Shown here one piece after another: positions 1 through 10,284 of a DNA stretch of 64,000 nucleotides. Both the position numbers and the translations under genes were made by a program. The stretch lies in the NCBI GenBank assembly GCA_012934845.2, contig WNNJ02001657.1:1-64000 (forward strand). Direction: 5' to 3'. The DNA is from Pomphorhynchus laevis. Taxonomy: Eukaryota; Acanthocephala; Palaeacanthocephala; Echinorhynchida; Pomphorhynchidae. Every line of letters begins with the position of its first letter. The first letter of the stretch is position 1. The notes below the pieces were generated by a model. The model was not told the origin of the DNA, ran no database searches, and was given only the letters and a program-made list of their open reading frames with translations.

Positions 1-20
1 TGTACTACAAGGCTGCGTGG

Positions 21-2173
21 ATAAAGGCGGAAACGCCTTTATTCACAATGTCACACAGGCAACCGAAACGACCAGTGTGTACCTCATTCTACTGATGAGT
101 GTTGCCGGGTACTCATCATTTCGATGCAGAAGTGGTCGTCTAGAAGTGACATGGTGACTGAAAGTCGTGAATCGAAGTCCAGTCTATCAAGCAACACCAT
201 TTAGTATAAATGCCGTATTTCGTAAGAAATCTTAGACCGTTGTCTACTCAGCACATCCGTGCACTACTATTATACCTGCCGTATCCATTTAGGATCAAAC
301 GAGTGCAGCGACAATTCAGCAACAACCTCTGCCTAGTGTTTAAGGATGGTCCGCACAGCAATTCGATCTGGTTGAGAGCGTAAGCCTCAGACAATTAAGC
401 AAAGTGTCGGAAACGCCTTTATTCACAATGTCACACAGGCAACCGAAACGACCAGTGTGTACCTCATTCTACTGATGAGTGTTGCCGGGTACTCATCATT
501 TCGATGCTGAAGTGGTCGTCTAGAAGTGACATGGTGACTGAAAGTCGTGAATCGAAGTCCAGTCTATCAAGCAACACCATTTAGTATAAATGCCGTATTT
601 CGTAAGAAATCCTGGACCGTTGTCTACTCAGCACATCCGTGCACTACTATTATACCTGCCGTATCCATTTAGGATCCAACGAGTGCAGCGACAATTCAGC
701 AACAACCTCTGCCTAGTGTTTAAGGATGGTCCGCACAGCAATTCGATCTGGTTGAGAGCGTAAGCCTCAGACAATTAAGCAAAGTGTCGGAAACGCCTTT
801 ATTCACAATGTCACACAGGCAACCGAAACGACCAGTGTGTACCTCATTCTACTGATGAGTGTTGCCGGGTACTCATCATTTCGATGCTGAAGTGGTCGTC
901 TAGAAGTGACATGGTGACTGAAAGTCGTGAATCGAAGTCCAGTCTATCAAGCAACACCATTTAGTATAAATGCCGTATTTCGTAAGAAATCCTGGACCGT
1001 TGTCTACTCAGCACATCCGTGCACTACTATTATACCTGCCGTATCCATTTAGGATCCAACGATTGCAGCGACAATTCAGCAACAACCTCTGCCTAGTGTT
1101 TAAGGATGGTCCGCACATCAATTCGATCTGGTTGAGAGCGTTAGCCTCAGACAATTAAGCAAAGTGTCGGAAACGCCTTTATTCACAATGTCACACAGGC
1201 AACCGAAACGACCAGTGTGTACCTCATTCTACTGATGAGTGTTGCCGGGTACTCATCATTTCGATGCTGAAGTGGTCGTCTAGAAGTGACATGGTGACTG
1301 AAAGTCGTGAATCGAAGTCCAGTCTATCAAGCAACACCATTTAGTATAAATGCCGTATTTCGTAAGAAATCTTGGACCGTTGTCTACTCAGCACATCCGT
1401 GCACTACTATTATACCTGCCGTATCCATTTAGGATCCAACGAGTGCAGCGACAATTCAGCAACAACCTCTGCCTAGTGTTTAAGGATGGTCCGCACATCA
1501 ATTCGATCTGGTTGAGAGCGTAAGCCTCAGACAATTAAGCAAAGTGTCGGAAACGCCTTTATTCACAATGTCACACAGGCAACCGAAACGACCAGTGTGT
1601 ACCTCATTCTACTGATGAGTGTTGCCGGGTACTCATCATTTCGATGCTGAAGTGGTCGTCTAGAAGTGACATGGTGACTGAAAGTGGTGAATCGAAGTCC
1701 AGTCTATCAAGCAACACCATTTAGTATAAATGCCGTATTTCGTAAGAAATCCTGGACCGTTGTCTACTCAGCACATTCGTGCATTACTATTATACATGCC
1801 GTATCCATTTAGGATCCAACGAGTGCAGCGACAATTCAGCAACAACCTCTGCCTTGTGTTTAAGGATGGTCCGCACAGCAATTCGATCTGGTTAAGAGCG
1901 AAAGCCTCAGACAATTAAGCAAAGTGTCGGAAACGCCTTTATTCACAATGTCACACAGGCAACCGAAACGACCAGTGTGTACCTCATTCTACTGATGAGT
2001 GTTGCCGGGTACTCATCATTTCGATGCTGAAGTGGTCGTCTAGAAGTGACATGGTGACTGAAAGTGGTGAATCGAAGTCCAGTCTATCAAGCAACACCAT
2101 TTAGTATAAATGCCGTATTTCGTAAGAAATCCTGGACCGTTGTCTACTCAGCACATTCGTGCATTACTATTAT
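21..2173 (+). repeat. 380-base tandem satellite, 5.7 copies
   Basis: Five full head-to-tail units and one partial unit start at about 21, 401, 781, 1161, 1541 and 1921, so the period is exactly 380 at every step. The copies differ only at scattered single bases. The last two share private variants: a G for C shortly before GAATCGAAG, and T for C in CACATTCGTGCATTAC. They were therefore copied from each other most recently. The 62-codon open frames at 970-1158 and 1730-1918 exist only where single changes remove stops found in sister units, so the unit is not coding. The last unit breaks off after about 250 bases and runs directly into a LINE reverse-transcriptase sequence. Each unit carries a hammerhead-like motif, annotated separately. 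Confidence 0.97.
438..529 (+). ncRNA. Hammerhead ribozyme core in permuted strand order (one per satellite unit)
   Basis: All three hammerhead core strands are present. Strand A is GGCAACC, GAAA (445-448), CGACCA. Strand B is TCATTCTA, CTGATGA (472-478), G, T, GTTGCC. Strand C is TGGTCG ending in GTC (518-520), then TAGAAGTGA. Stem III pairs 448-454 with 513-519 without a mismatch. Stem II pairs 438-444 with 479-486 (seven pairs, U480 bulged). Stem I pairs 464-471 with 521-529 (eight pairs, G526 bulged). The predicted cut follows C520. Known types I, II and III have cyclic order A-C-B, but here it is A-B-C. A standard type II topology arises if A and C come from one unit and B from the next. 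A competing hairpin (473-480 with 491-498) would hide CTGATGA. The same motif lies at 58-149, 818-909, 1198-1289, 1578-1669 and 1958-2049. Core and arms are seen in the sequence; activity is inferred. Confidence 0.7.
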
Positions 2174-3070
2174 ATATATTAATGATATGATTGATGTCAT
2201 ATCCAGTGAGTGCGCTCTATATGCCGATGATTTAAAGATTTGGCGTCCAATACAAAGCACGCACGATGTAATTGAGTTGCAACGCGACGTAGACTCACAA
2301 GTGTAGTCATATGCACACAGGTCCCATAAAAATTCGTAGGGACATATGCGATAGAAGATGTAAACATCGAAAAGGTTTCATGTTTCAGTGATCTGGGTGT
2401 GATCGTAAGTGAAGATATGAAGACACGAGTCCACGTCAAATATGTCGCATCCAAATGTCGACGTATGCTAGGTATGTTAAGACGCTCGTTTGGCCAACTC
2501 GATCCAGTTAGTTTTCGCATTGCCTACTCTGCCCTTATAAAATCGCACATGTTATACGCGTCCCCTGCAATACACCCACAGCTCCGTGGCAAATTGGAAA
2601 TATACGAACGGATATTACGACAAGCAACCCATCTTATGTCCTCTGTGCGTGGTGTCAACTATACCCAGAGACTGGCATTGTTGAATGTACACACTGTTGA
2701 ACGTTCGCTGTCTGACGCCGACCTAGTGTATGTATGGCGGTCACTGTCTATACCTGGACATGTTTCGAAGTCTATGTTTACAATTCGTCCACCGGGTCGA
2801 CTACGAGGCCACAGACTTATGATAAAGCGCAGGCTCCGTCCAAAACAAATTGTGTTTCGATAAGTGATCGCATTGCTTACCTGTGGAACAATATTCATGC
2901 ATCGACAATCGACAGCGGTTCCGTCCAGAAGTTCAAGGCAATTATTAAACCACGATAATGACAGTTTAACTTTTATTTCTTTATTTTCTGTTTTTTTTAT
3001 GTTTTGAGCTATGTGATCCAGCCAATTTGAGCTTATGCTCCTGGGCTGTTGTAACAATAATAATATATAC
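2173..3070 (+). mobile_element. CR1-like LINE, 5'-truncated 3' fragment
   Basis: The sequence enters reverse transcriptase just before the YADD box (about 2220-2231), preceded by YINDMID. It continues through the thumb and C-terminal region, with the family motifs LGMLRRSFG, LYASPAIHP and RLRGHRLMIKRR, to a stop near 2958. The frame changes near 2310-2390 and 2734-2863, so it is a dead copy. The 3' UTR carries a GAGC-TTAT-GCTC hairpin at 3029-3040 and a short AATAATAATA tail, as in other CR1-like copies of this window. It is closest to the minus-strand copy at 16570-20490. The 5' edge is the satellite junction at 2173. Confidence 0.88.
3029..3040 (+). promoter_or_regulatory. CR1-like 3'-end hairpin GAGC-N4-GCTC
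   Basis: This four-base-pair stem with TTAT loop lies 15-30 bases before the AAT-rich tail. The same stem with different loops occurs at 16600-16611 (minus strand) and 27258-27269, always followed by a GTTGT word and the AAT tail. By analogy with CR1 and L2 elements it is likely the signal that the reverse transcriptase recognises. Confidence 0.5.
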
Positions 3071-3589
3071 AAATTATTTTTGCTATTATAAGTATAGCAA
3101 AAAAATTAATATATTTGATAAAAAATATATATTAGTTATTTTATAAATTTATTATTTAATTTGGATTGTTTACCTTTAGTATTGCTTCAGTGCAATTGTT
3201 GAATTATATACAATTTGATCTCATATTTATCTTAACCATAAAATAATTATTAAAATATTTAGTTATAATATTAAAGATTAATATTATATATAAATATTAA
3301 TATATTAATATATATTAATATATAAAAATATAATATATATTATATAGGAGATAGCCGAACAAACAAAATCACTCCGATAATTCCAACGGTAGATTGAACA
3401 ATGAACGAAAAGGCGGAAGAGAGTCTCGGAGATATGTTTGCATACAGTAGCGATATTGGATCATCAAAGGATATCGGAAAAGGGAGATAACCGAACAAAC
3501 TAACCAAGACAATGAATTTGACAAGCAACACATTTACAAAATATAAATCAAATGTGGAAAAAATGGTCAACTCCTCACTGACCGGAGGA
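3071..3589. other. AT-rich spacer containing half of a direct repeat
   Basis: This is very AT-rich sequence with many TAATATAT words. It includes the first copy of a direct repeat (3132-3262). A 104-codon frame on the minus strand at 3340-3654 has no recognisable family and lies in low-complexity sequence. No gene is supported here. Confidence 0.6.
3132..3262 (+). repeat. Direct repeat flanking the RTE-like LINE, upstream copy
   Basis: About 130 bases run from TTAGTTATT through TTTGGATTG and GTGCAATTGTTGAATTA to CATAAAATAATTATTA. They recur in the same orientation at 7149-7280 with roughly a tenth of positions changed. The two copies bracket the RTE-like element about 4.0 kb apart. They lack the features of LTRs. 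Confidence 0.8.
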
Positions 3590-3730
3590 TTTTTCATTGT
3601 CAGGTGCCGTGTGACCAGGCAGTTGTACGGAGACTGCGAAAGAGGCATCAACATCCAAGCGAACTAGCCTTCATTTAGGAACGTGGAATGTCCTACATGA
3701 AGGACATTGGACCAGCCTTCATTGTCCTAC

Positions 3731-3762
3731 ATGACAATAGGACATCCATGTCCTATTGTCAT
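3731..3762. repeat. Perfect 15-bp inverted repeat, 2-base loop
   Basis: ATGACAATAGGACAT and its exact reverse complement are separated only by CC. This sits just after the start of the RTE-like endonuclease, in a stretch where GTCCTACATGA words are locally duplicated. It probably reflects local template switching. Confidence 0.85.
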
Positions 3763-4090
3763 TCGTGGTAAGGAGGTTTAACCCAGTGAACGAAATGTTG
3801 GCGTATCTGAGACTTTTAGTCAAAGAGGGAAAGGGGATAACTATTGTGCGTGCGTATGCTCCCAACATTATCTCGGCATACGCAGCCTTCGTGGAAGATC
3901 TTCAGGCTCTGTTTGAGAATACTTCTGTTGGAGATTCCCTCATTCTATTGAGCGACTTCAATGCTCATGTTGGTAGCGAAAGTAACACTTGGAATGGAGT
4001 GTTGGAGAGGAACATACTCTCCGATCTGAATGCGAGTGGTGTTGAATTATTGCACTTTTGTACAATAATTCACCGAGGACTTACAATGCC

Positions 4091-4701
4091 TACTAGATCG
4101 ATTCACGATGGAATGCTAAGCCACAGTAATGTTGTTTAATACCTCCAAAACTGTCTCTGTGTGTTCGTCTTGGATTCAGGTGTCAATGTCACTCCGGATT
4201 GGGGAAAAGGTTCTTCTTAATGTTGAGGATTTCAAGGATCTTTGGATATTGTTCTCGGAGGACGGCAGGAGGATCAAGGAGATTGAGAAGCGGATTTGTG
4301 CAGCTAACGCAACAATGCGTTCTTTGCGCAGGTATGTCGTGTTGGAGCGAGAGTGGAGTCTTCGGGCGAAGCTTTCGGTTTACCATGCAATCTTCGTTCC
4401 TATCTTAACATATGGTCATGCACTTTGGGATATGATCGAAAGGATAATATCTCTGATACAGGCGACCGAAATGAGGTTTTTTTGAGGTGTGACCGGTCTT
4501 AACCTTAGTGATAAGGTTAGGAATTCGGTTATCCGGGATGGACTCGGAGTAAAGTCACTGTTTCTCCACATCGAAAAAGTCAACTGATGTGGCTAGGACG
4601 CGTCATGAGGATGTCTAGGGATTGCCTTCCTCGGAGGGTTTTTCAGGCCGGACTCTCAGAAAAGAAATCTCGAGGTAGCCATCGGTACAGGTGGAGAGAC
4701 A
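4091..4701 (+). repeat. 3'-end segment of the RTE-like LINE inserted in its own endonuclease domain
   Basis: From TACTAGATCGATTCACGATG to AGGTGGAGAGA this segment repeats 6315-6922 in the same orientation. Both encode the C-terminal region (IGEKVLxxVEDFK, RAKLSVYHAIF, SLIQATEMR, RDGLGVKSL). The left flank reads ...HRGLTM of the endonuclease and the right flank continues with FEHNDIHRCTW, so the segment splits a once continuous domain. The two copies differ at roughly a tenth or more of positions. The event is therefore old, or the segment came from another copy of the family. Confidence 0.8.
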
Positions 4702-7148
4702 CCATGTTTGAACATAACGATATCCATAGATGCACATGGCATCAGTATTTTCGCAGTTAAAGATCACTGATCGATTTCGTAATCGTTTTTCACCTGATCT
4801 GCTACGTTATGTTCTGAACACTCGTGTGAAGAGATGGGCGGATCTGTCAACCGATCACTACCTTGTAGTTAGTAAACTTCGATGGCAGAATCGGATGCTA
4901 GACAAGCCTTGTAAATCCAAACGTTGTGTGAGGACGTGCTGGAAGCGTCTAGCAGATGTTTTTGTCAAAGAACATTTTTCTGGCTACATTCGGGAGGACT
5001 TTTCTCGGTTGTCAGAAGAGGTGAAGAGCATTGATCAGTAATGGGAGATGTTCAGATCCTCGCTTGCCAAAGCAACTGTTAAAATTTGTGGCTCGAAGGC
5101 ATTATGTACTTGTCGCGGAGGAAATACTCAAACTGCTTGGTGGATACCAACAGTTAAAGATTTTGTCAAACAGAAGAAGCCGGCTTATAAGGCAACTTTG
5201 TCAGATATATAAGTGGAAGCTGTAGACAAGTACCGAAGGGGAAGAGAGCTTCAGCTCGAGCAGTTACCGAAGAGAAGAAGGCGGCTTGGGAGAAGTTTGG
5301 AGTTAACTTAGAACTTGATTATAAGTTAGCTTTGAAGATGTTTTGGAGGACGATCAGGAACCTTCGTGTTGGAAAGCAGAAAACTCCTCAAACTGTCTAT
5401 GACAAGACAGGATCTATGCTAACTGGCATTGAAGAAATTCTTGGTTGTTGGAAAGAGCATTTTAGGAGTCTCCTTAATCTGATCGATATGCCTTCTTTGT
5501 AAAAGTAGAGCTTTTAGAACCAACGGAAGTGATCATCTCTTTGGAAAAGATCATTGCTCTTTTTAGAAACCTCGTAATGACAAGTCTTCTGGAGTAGACG
5601 AGATTTTACCTGAAGCTTTAAAAGCTCTCGACGTTGTTGGCATGAAGTGGCTAGCAAGTATCTTCAATGTTGCATTGAAGTCGGGCAAGGTTCCTAGTTA
5701 GTGTCGAACTGGGGTTGTGGTAGCGATTTTTAAGAAAGATGACCGAAGAGTGTGTTCTAATTATCGGAGCATCACTCTTCTTAGCCAAATCGGTAAGCTA
5801 TTTGCTAGGATTCTTGAGTTAAGGATACAGCCTATAGTTGAGGGACAGTTGCAAGAGGAACAATGCGGCTTTCATCCAGGTCGTGGAGCTATAGATCAGC
5901 TCTTTAAACTCTCAACTATCCTTGAACGGTCTTGGGAGTTCGCTTAACCGGTTTACATGTGTTTTGTAGATTTGGAGATTGCACTCGACCGAGTTCCGCG
6001 AGAGAAGTTGTGAGAGGTACTAAAGGAGTATGAAGTACCACACTTTATTCAGGTAGATGTGGCTTCTCTGTATAAACAAAGTATGAGTTATATTCGTGTT
6101 TTAGGTAGGAAGTCTGAATCATTTCCATTAGGCGTTGGTCTTCGTCAGGGTTGTCCTTTGTATCCACTTTTGTTCCTTATTTACATGGACAAAGTTTCGA
6201 GACGGGGTGCTCTGACGGATGTCGGTCTTCAGTTCAGTTCCATCAGAATATAATCTCTGCATTTTGCAGATAACATTGTCTTGTTGGTTTATTATCCTAA
6301 AGACTTAAATTTTTTACTAGATCGATTCACGATGAAATGCTAAGCGGCATGGATGTTGGTTAGTACCTCCAAGACTGTCTATGTGTTCGCCTCGGATTCA
6401 GGTGCCAATGTCAATCCGGATTGGGGAAAAAGTTCTTCCTGATGTAGAGGATTTCAAGTATCTTGGGGTATTATTCTTAAGGGACGACAGGAACATCAAG
6501 AAGATTGAGAATGGATTTGTTCAGCTTACGCAGCAACGCGTTCTTTGTACAGGTCAGTCGTGGTGAAGTGGGAGTTGAGTTTTCAGGCGAAGCTTTCGGT
6601 TTTCCACGCAATCTTCATTCCTATCTTAACATATGTTCATGAGCTTTGGGTTATGACCGAAAGGATAAAATCTCGGATACATGCGAACGAAATGAGGCTC
6701 CTTCGCGGTGTGGCCGGACTTAGCTTTAAAGTTACGGTTAGGAATTCGGTCAGCCGGGATGGACTAGGAGTAAAGTCGCTGCTTTTCTACATCGAAGAAA
6801 GTCAGCTGACGTGGCTAGGACACGTCCTGAGAACGTTTATGGATCGCCTTCTTCAGGGATTTTTCCAGGCCGGACTCTTTGGAAAGAGACTTCGAGGTAA
6901 GCCTCAGTACAGGTGGAGAGATCAAATCTCGAAACTAGCCGAAGACCGCCTTGAGGTATCTGAAAGAGATAGGCAGTTCGTGCACTGCCTCCACGATCCG
7001 ACACCCGAACCAGTGGTTGACCGGAGAAAGAAATTATGGATTAATATTAATATATTAATGTATTAATATATTAATACATTAAAGATTATATTATTAATAT
7101 TATGATATAATATTCTGCTATAATATTTAGTTATAATTATTAGAATAT

Positions 7149-7280
7149 TTAGTTATTCCGTAAATTTATTATTTAATTTGGATTGATTACTTTTCGTATT
7201 GCTTTAGTGCAATTGTTGAATTACATACAATTTAATATCATAATTATTTTAACCATAAAATAATTATTACAATATTTAAA
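7149..7280 (+). repeat. Direct repeat flanking the RTE-like LINE, downstream copy
   Basis: This is the second copy of the repeat at 3132-3262, same orientation. It follows an (ATTAAT)-rich stretch at 7040-7140 directly after the end of the LINE reading frame. Confidence 0.8.
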
Positions 7281-7369
7281 TTATTATAAATTAATTATTT
7301 CAAGCGGTGCAGGTTATTATAACTAGAATGTCAACGAGCACAGCTTATATAGACACGTTCACAAATTAC

Positions 7370-7797
7370 AAATTAAAGAGAAAAATAAGGGAAAAGAAAA
7401 CAACAAACGACAGTAAATCTTGAAACCAGAATGATGAAGGCAAATGAAAAAGAACAAAACCCCAATGCTATGACTTGAGATATTTTCGAAACATACATTT
7501 GATTTCAGCTTTAACTGTTTCACCAAGCAAACAATTCCAAACAAGAATAACTCTAGCTGCGGAATTCAAGCATTTCTTCTTTCTCCGTGGTTTACGTTGA
7601 AGCATAAATTGATGACTACGTAATCTTGAGTTATTACGACTAGTAAAAGCGTCAATATAGGATCATCATGGTATTTCATTGCCTGCCATACATGGACAAG
7701 GTTGTTAAAGCGTCGGAGTGATGCTATTAATTGCACATTGGGATTCGTAAGCCGCTGTTCGTACGTCAAATGTTTTAAACCACATACTCGCCTTCTC
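7370..7797 (-). mobile_element. CR1/Rex1-like LINE C-terminal fragment
   Basis: Read on the minus strand, 7797 down to about 7660 gives GLKHLTYEQRL and FNNLVHVWQAMKYHDDP. A second frame continues with SRLRSHQFMLQRKPRR and ARVILVWNCLLGETVK. This is the typical end of CR1/Rex1-type ORF2. At least one frame change separates the two parts. At 7797 it abuts, in opposite orientation, the next LINE fragment. Confidence 0.75.
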
Positions 7798-9585
7798 AAA
7801 AAAGACGGTGTCATTCGACCAATTGTAGTGAGATTTACCATTCGCCGCATAGCCGCCACGCTCGCAAGCCAGCTTGCTACAAAGTCGCTTGTCGATCAAC
7901 CTTTTCTGGTTCAGCTAGGCGTCGGCGTACAATGCGATATCGATTCACCAGTACTTGCAATGGTTAAACTGGATTTTTGTAATGCCTTCGATCGCGTAAG
8001 CAGAAACACAGTCTTGCTTAACGTCGTGCGTTATGTTCCTCATATATTACCATTCGTTAACCTATGCTACGCCCTTCCGATTATTCTTATATTTGGTAGT
8101 GAGCACATTATATCCTGCAAAGGCATCCACAGGGTTATCCACTGGTCCCAGTGCTTTTCTGTCTGGCAGTTAATGCTCTAGCACACGATCTGCAGTTTTG
8201 TATCAATATTTGGTACTTGGATGACTGCGTTCTGGGCGATACTGCATCCACCATCCTCTCGAACATTCGAAAAATTCAGGCAGCGAGGTTTAATATCGGA
8301 TTGGAGCTAAATTTCGAAAAATGTCAGGAAATCACAGACAGCCCAGATCTCAGCCGAGAAATTATATGCCAACTAACTGGGTGCCAGACAGTTCTACCTC
8401 AAGACGATACGGTAAGTATTTCCTACTTCTGCGAAGCTCGCTCTGCCTTCCGAAAATAGCTTTATCCTTCGATGTTCCCCTGCTTTCGAAGCAAGGAACT
8501 ACACTCATTAGACGCAGAAGTCCGCCATCTACTGAGAATGGTGCTGAATGTGCCGCTTCCTGATAATGCGTGGCGGCAGACTACCTTACCTATCAGACAA
8601 GGAGATTTTGGTGTCCGACAAGCGATAGAAGTCGCAATACCTGCGTTCGGCTCTTCCGTATGCTTAACAAGAGAGCTAACCAAGAGACTGCTAGGAAACT
8701 GCCCGTCACTTCATCCACCCTTACCAGACCCATACTTTGAAAAAGATACAGGCCAATGGCACGCTGAATTTCAGGCAACCATCCTATCGGAGCCAACCCT
8801 TCAAGAACGATGGATGGGGACTATTGTGATGCGTGTCATCAAAAGCTTATCAACAAAGCAACTAGTCCCGAATGTCGTGCTTGCCTCAATGCTATCGCTT
8901 CAAAATAGTCTGGGGTTTTCTTCTAAGTATTATCGATAGCTTCCGTTGGCACCCTGATTGATGACCACTCATTGTCCACCGCAGTTGCACACAGATTTGG
9001 CGTTCAATGTGCTCAACCACATCGATGTATATGCGGGGAAGCGGTCCGGAAAAATGGTGCCCATGCACTGAACTGCAACAAAACAAAAGGCAGAAATGTA
9101 CGCCATTTAGCGATCAATTAAATTGTAAGAATGGCCCTAGCCTCTGCAGGAATTCCATCCATACCTGAACATGTCGGTATGTCGAGAGACAACGGCAAAC
9201 GGCCCGACGGAACGACTGCTTGTTTGGGACTTTACAGGCCCAAACACTCTCGCAGCCAGTCACATGGCGCGCAGAATGTTCATGCTGAAAAAGCTCGCTT
9301 CAAAAGGTACGCTTTAAAAGTTCATGCTGAACTTTGAAGCGTACCAAATATAGCGGCTTAGATGAGCGACAGTACAAGTTTGTAACGATCACCATCCAAA
9401 CCCTGGGAGCAGTTGGCACCAGCGCAGCGGTTTTTTTGCAGCTTCTGTGAAAAAAATAGTTTGTTCTACCGGAGATAAAGAGGCAATGAGTTTCCTCATG
9501 CAGCGAATTAGCGCAACGGTGCATCGAGGAAACGCGGCTTGTTTTGTGGAGTCGGCAGGAGAACCATCACTATATTTCTAATGAA
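7797..9585 (+). mobile_element. LINE with C-terminal restriction-like endonuclease, 5'-truncated
   Basis: Reverse transcriptase begins at KKDGVIRPIVV and continues LGVGVQ, MVKLDFCNAFDRVSRN and a YLDD catalytic box near 8214, where most LINEs here have YADD. It then reads LPIRQGDFGVRQA. The C-terminal part has a Cys/His cluster (CICGEAV, HALNC) and the family hallmark GKRPDG (about 9195-9211), then VWDFTGPNTLAASH after a frame change, and STGDKEAMSFLMQRIS and VHRGNAA near 9475-9530. The PD-(D/E)XK-like C-terminus separates this family from the APE-type LINEs. The GDP motif region is damaged and several frame changes are visible. The exact clade is not assigned. Confidence 0.8.
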
Positions 9586-9589
9586 CTGT

Positions 9590-10284
9590 ATTTATTTATT
9601 TTAATTTATAATTAAAATTTTAACTTGATATAAATATAAATTGTATAAAATCTTATATAATTATGTAATATTTATCTTTATTTTTATTGATATCGTATAA
9701 AATACGTAGACTCAGTTATCTGATGAGTGATAGCACATTGCTGTAATTCGATGTCATCCCATCAAGGATAATTGCTCGATGCATAAATATGCACATAACA
9801 GATATATTTCACCAAGAAAATAGTTAATATTGAGCGACCAAATTAGCAACAACGATCAGAAACAATGTCAACGTGGGCAAAGTAAAAATAAAATATCATT
9901 TGACTTCCAGTGTACAAAGTAAATAGATTAAAAATTTAGTCAGCGGTTAACCGATACTTTTATCGGTATTGCAAATTACAAGAATGAACATTTATAAAGA
10001 AAGAATATGCTAGGCCCACATTATTTTTGAATGGTCACCTATGTGCCAGGAAATTGAGAGTAGATTAATTAGAACTTTATTTCTAGGTAATATGCTTGTT
10101 GTTTAGAAAGTAAAATAACGTAGATATAAACAATCTTCCATGGTTTAAAAAAATAAATGAAAAATAAATGTACGAAAATTGGTATTAATCCAGCTCACAT
10201 TATTACCAAGCTAACGATTTGCAATTATCGTATTGTCGAAACATAAGTTCTTGATATTATCACTGATTAAAAGTTTCTTGGTTA
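9590..10284. other. AT-rich spacer, no gene seen
   Basis: No coding similarity was recognised. A 25-base word on the minus strand at 9697-9722 (TACGTAGACTCAGTTA) matches the end of the short repeat found at 19680, 21304 and 57224. A small perfect hairpin (ACCGATA/TATCGGT) lies near 9950. Confidence 0.5.

Larger units (their letters stand above)
3590..7060 (+). mobile_element. RTE/Rex3-like LINE with internal rearrangement
   Basis: This is an APE-type LINE of the family widespread in fish and invertebrates. The endonuclease starts near 3669 (LHLGTWNV), continues through RAYAPN and DFNAHVG, and is interrupted at about 4091. It resumes at 4703 with FEHNDIHRCTW and STDHYLVV. The linker and reverse transcriptase follow, with CSNYRSITLL, EEQCGFHPGRGAIDQL, CFVDLEIALDRVPREK, GLRQGCPLYPLLF and a degraded catalytic box near 6260. 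The C-terminal part covers 6380-7060 (VEDFKYLGVLF, TYVHELWVMTERI, GLGVKSL, YRWRD). Many frame breaks and stops occur. The first catalytic Asp of RT is kept in FVDLE. It is an old, dead copy. Confidence 0.85.

Noticed and set aside
970-1918. 62-codon genes in the satellite (970-1158, 1730-1918)
   Set aside because: Sister units have stops at the same place, and reading is open only by chance changes.
21-2173. CRISPR array
   Set aside because: The units are 380 bases, nearly identical throughout, with no short-repeat/unique-spacer pattern.
2197-2520. 107-codon frame on the minus strand
   Set aside because: It is the antisense of the CR1-like reverse transcriptase region.
3340-3654. 104-codon gene on the minus strand
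   Set aside because: It shows no family motif, lies in AT-rich low-complexity sequence, and overlaps the likely 5' region of the RTE-like LINE.
3132-7280. LTRs of a retrotransposon
   Set aside because: The direct repeats have no TG...CA ends, and the sequence between them encodes an RTE-like LINE, not LTR-element proteins.
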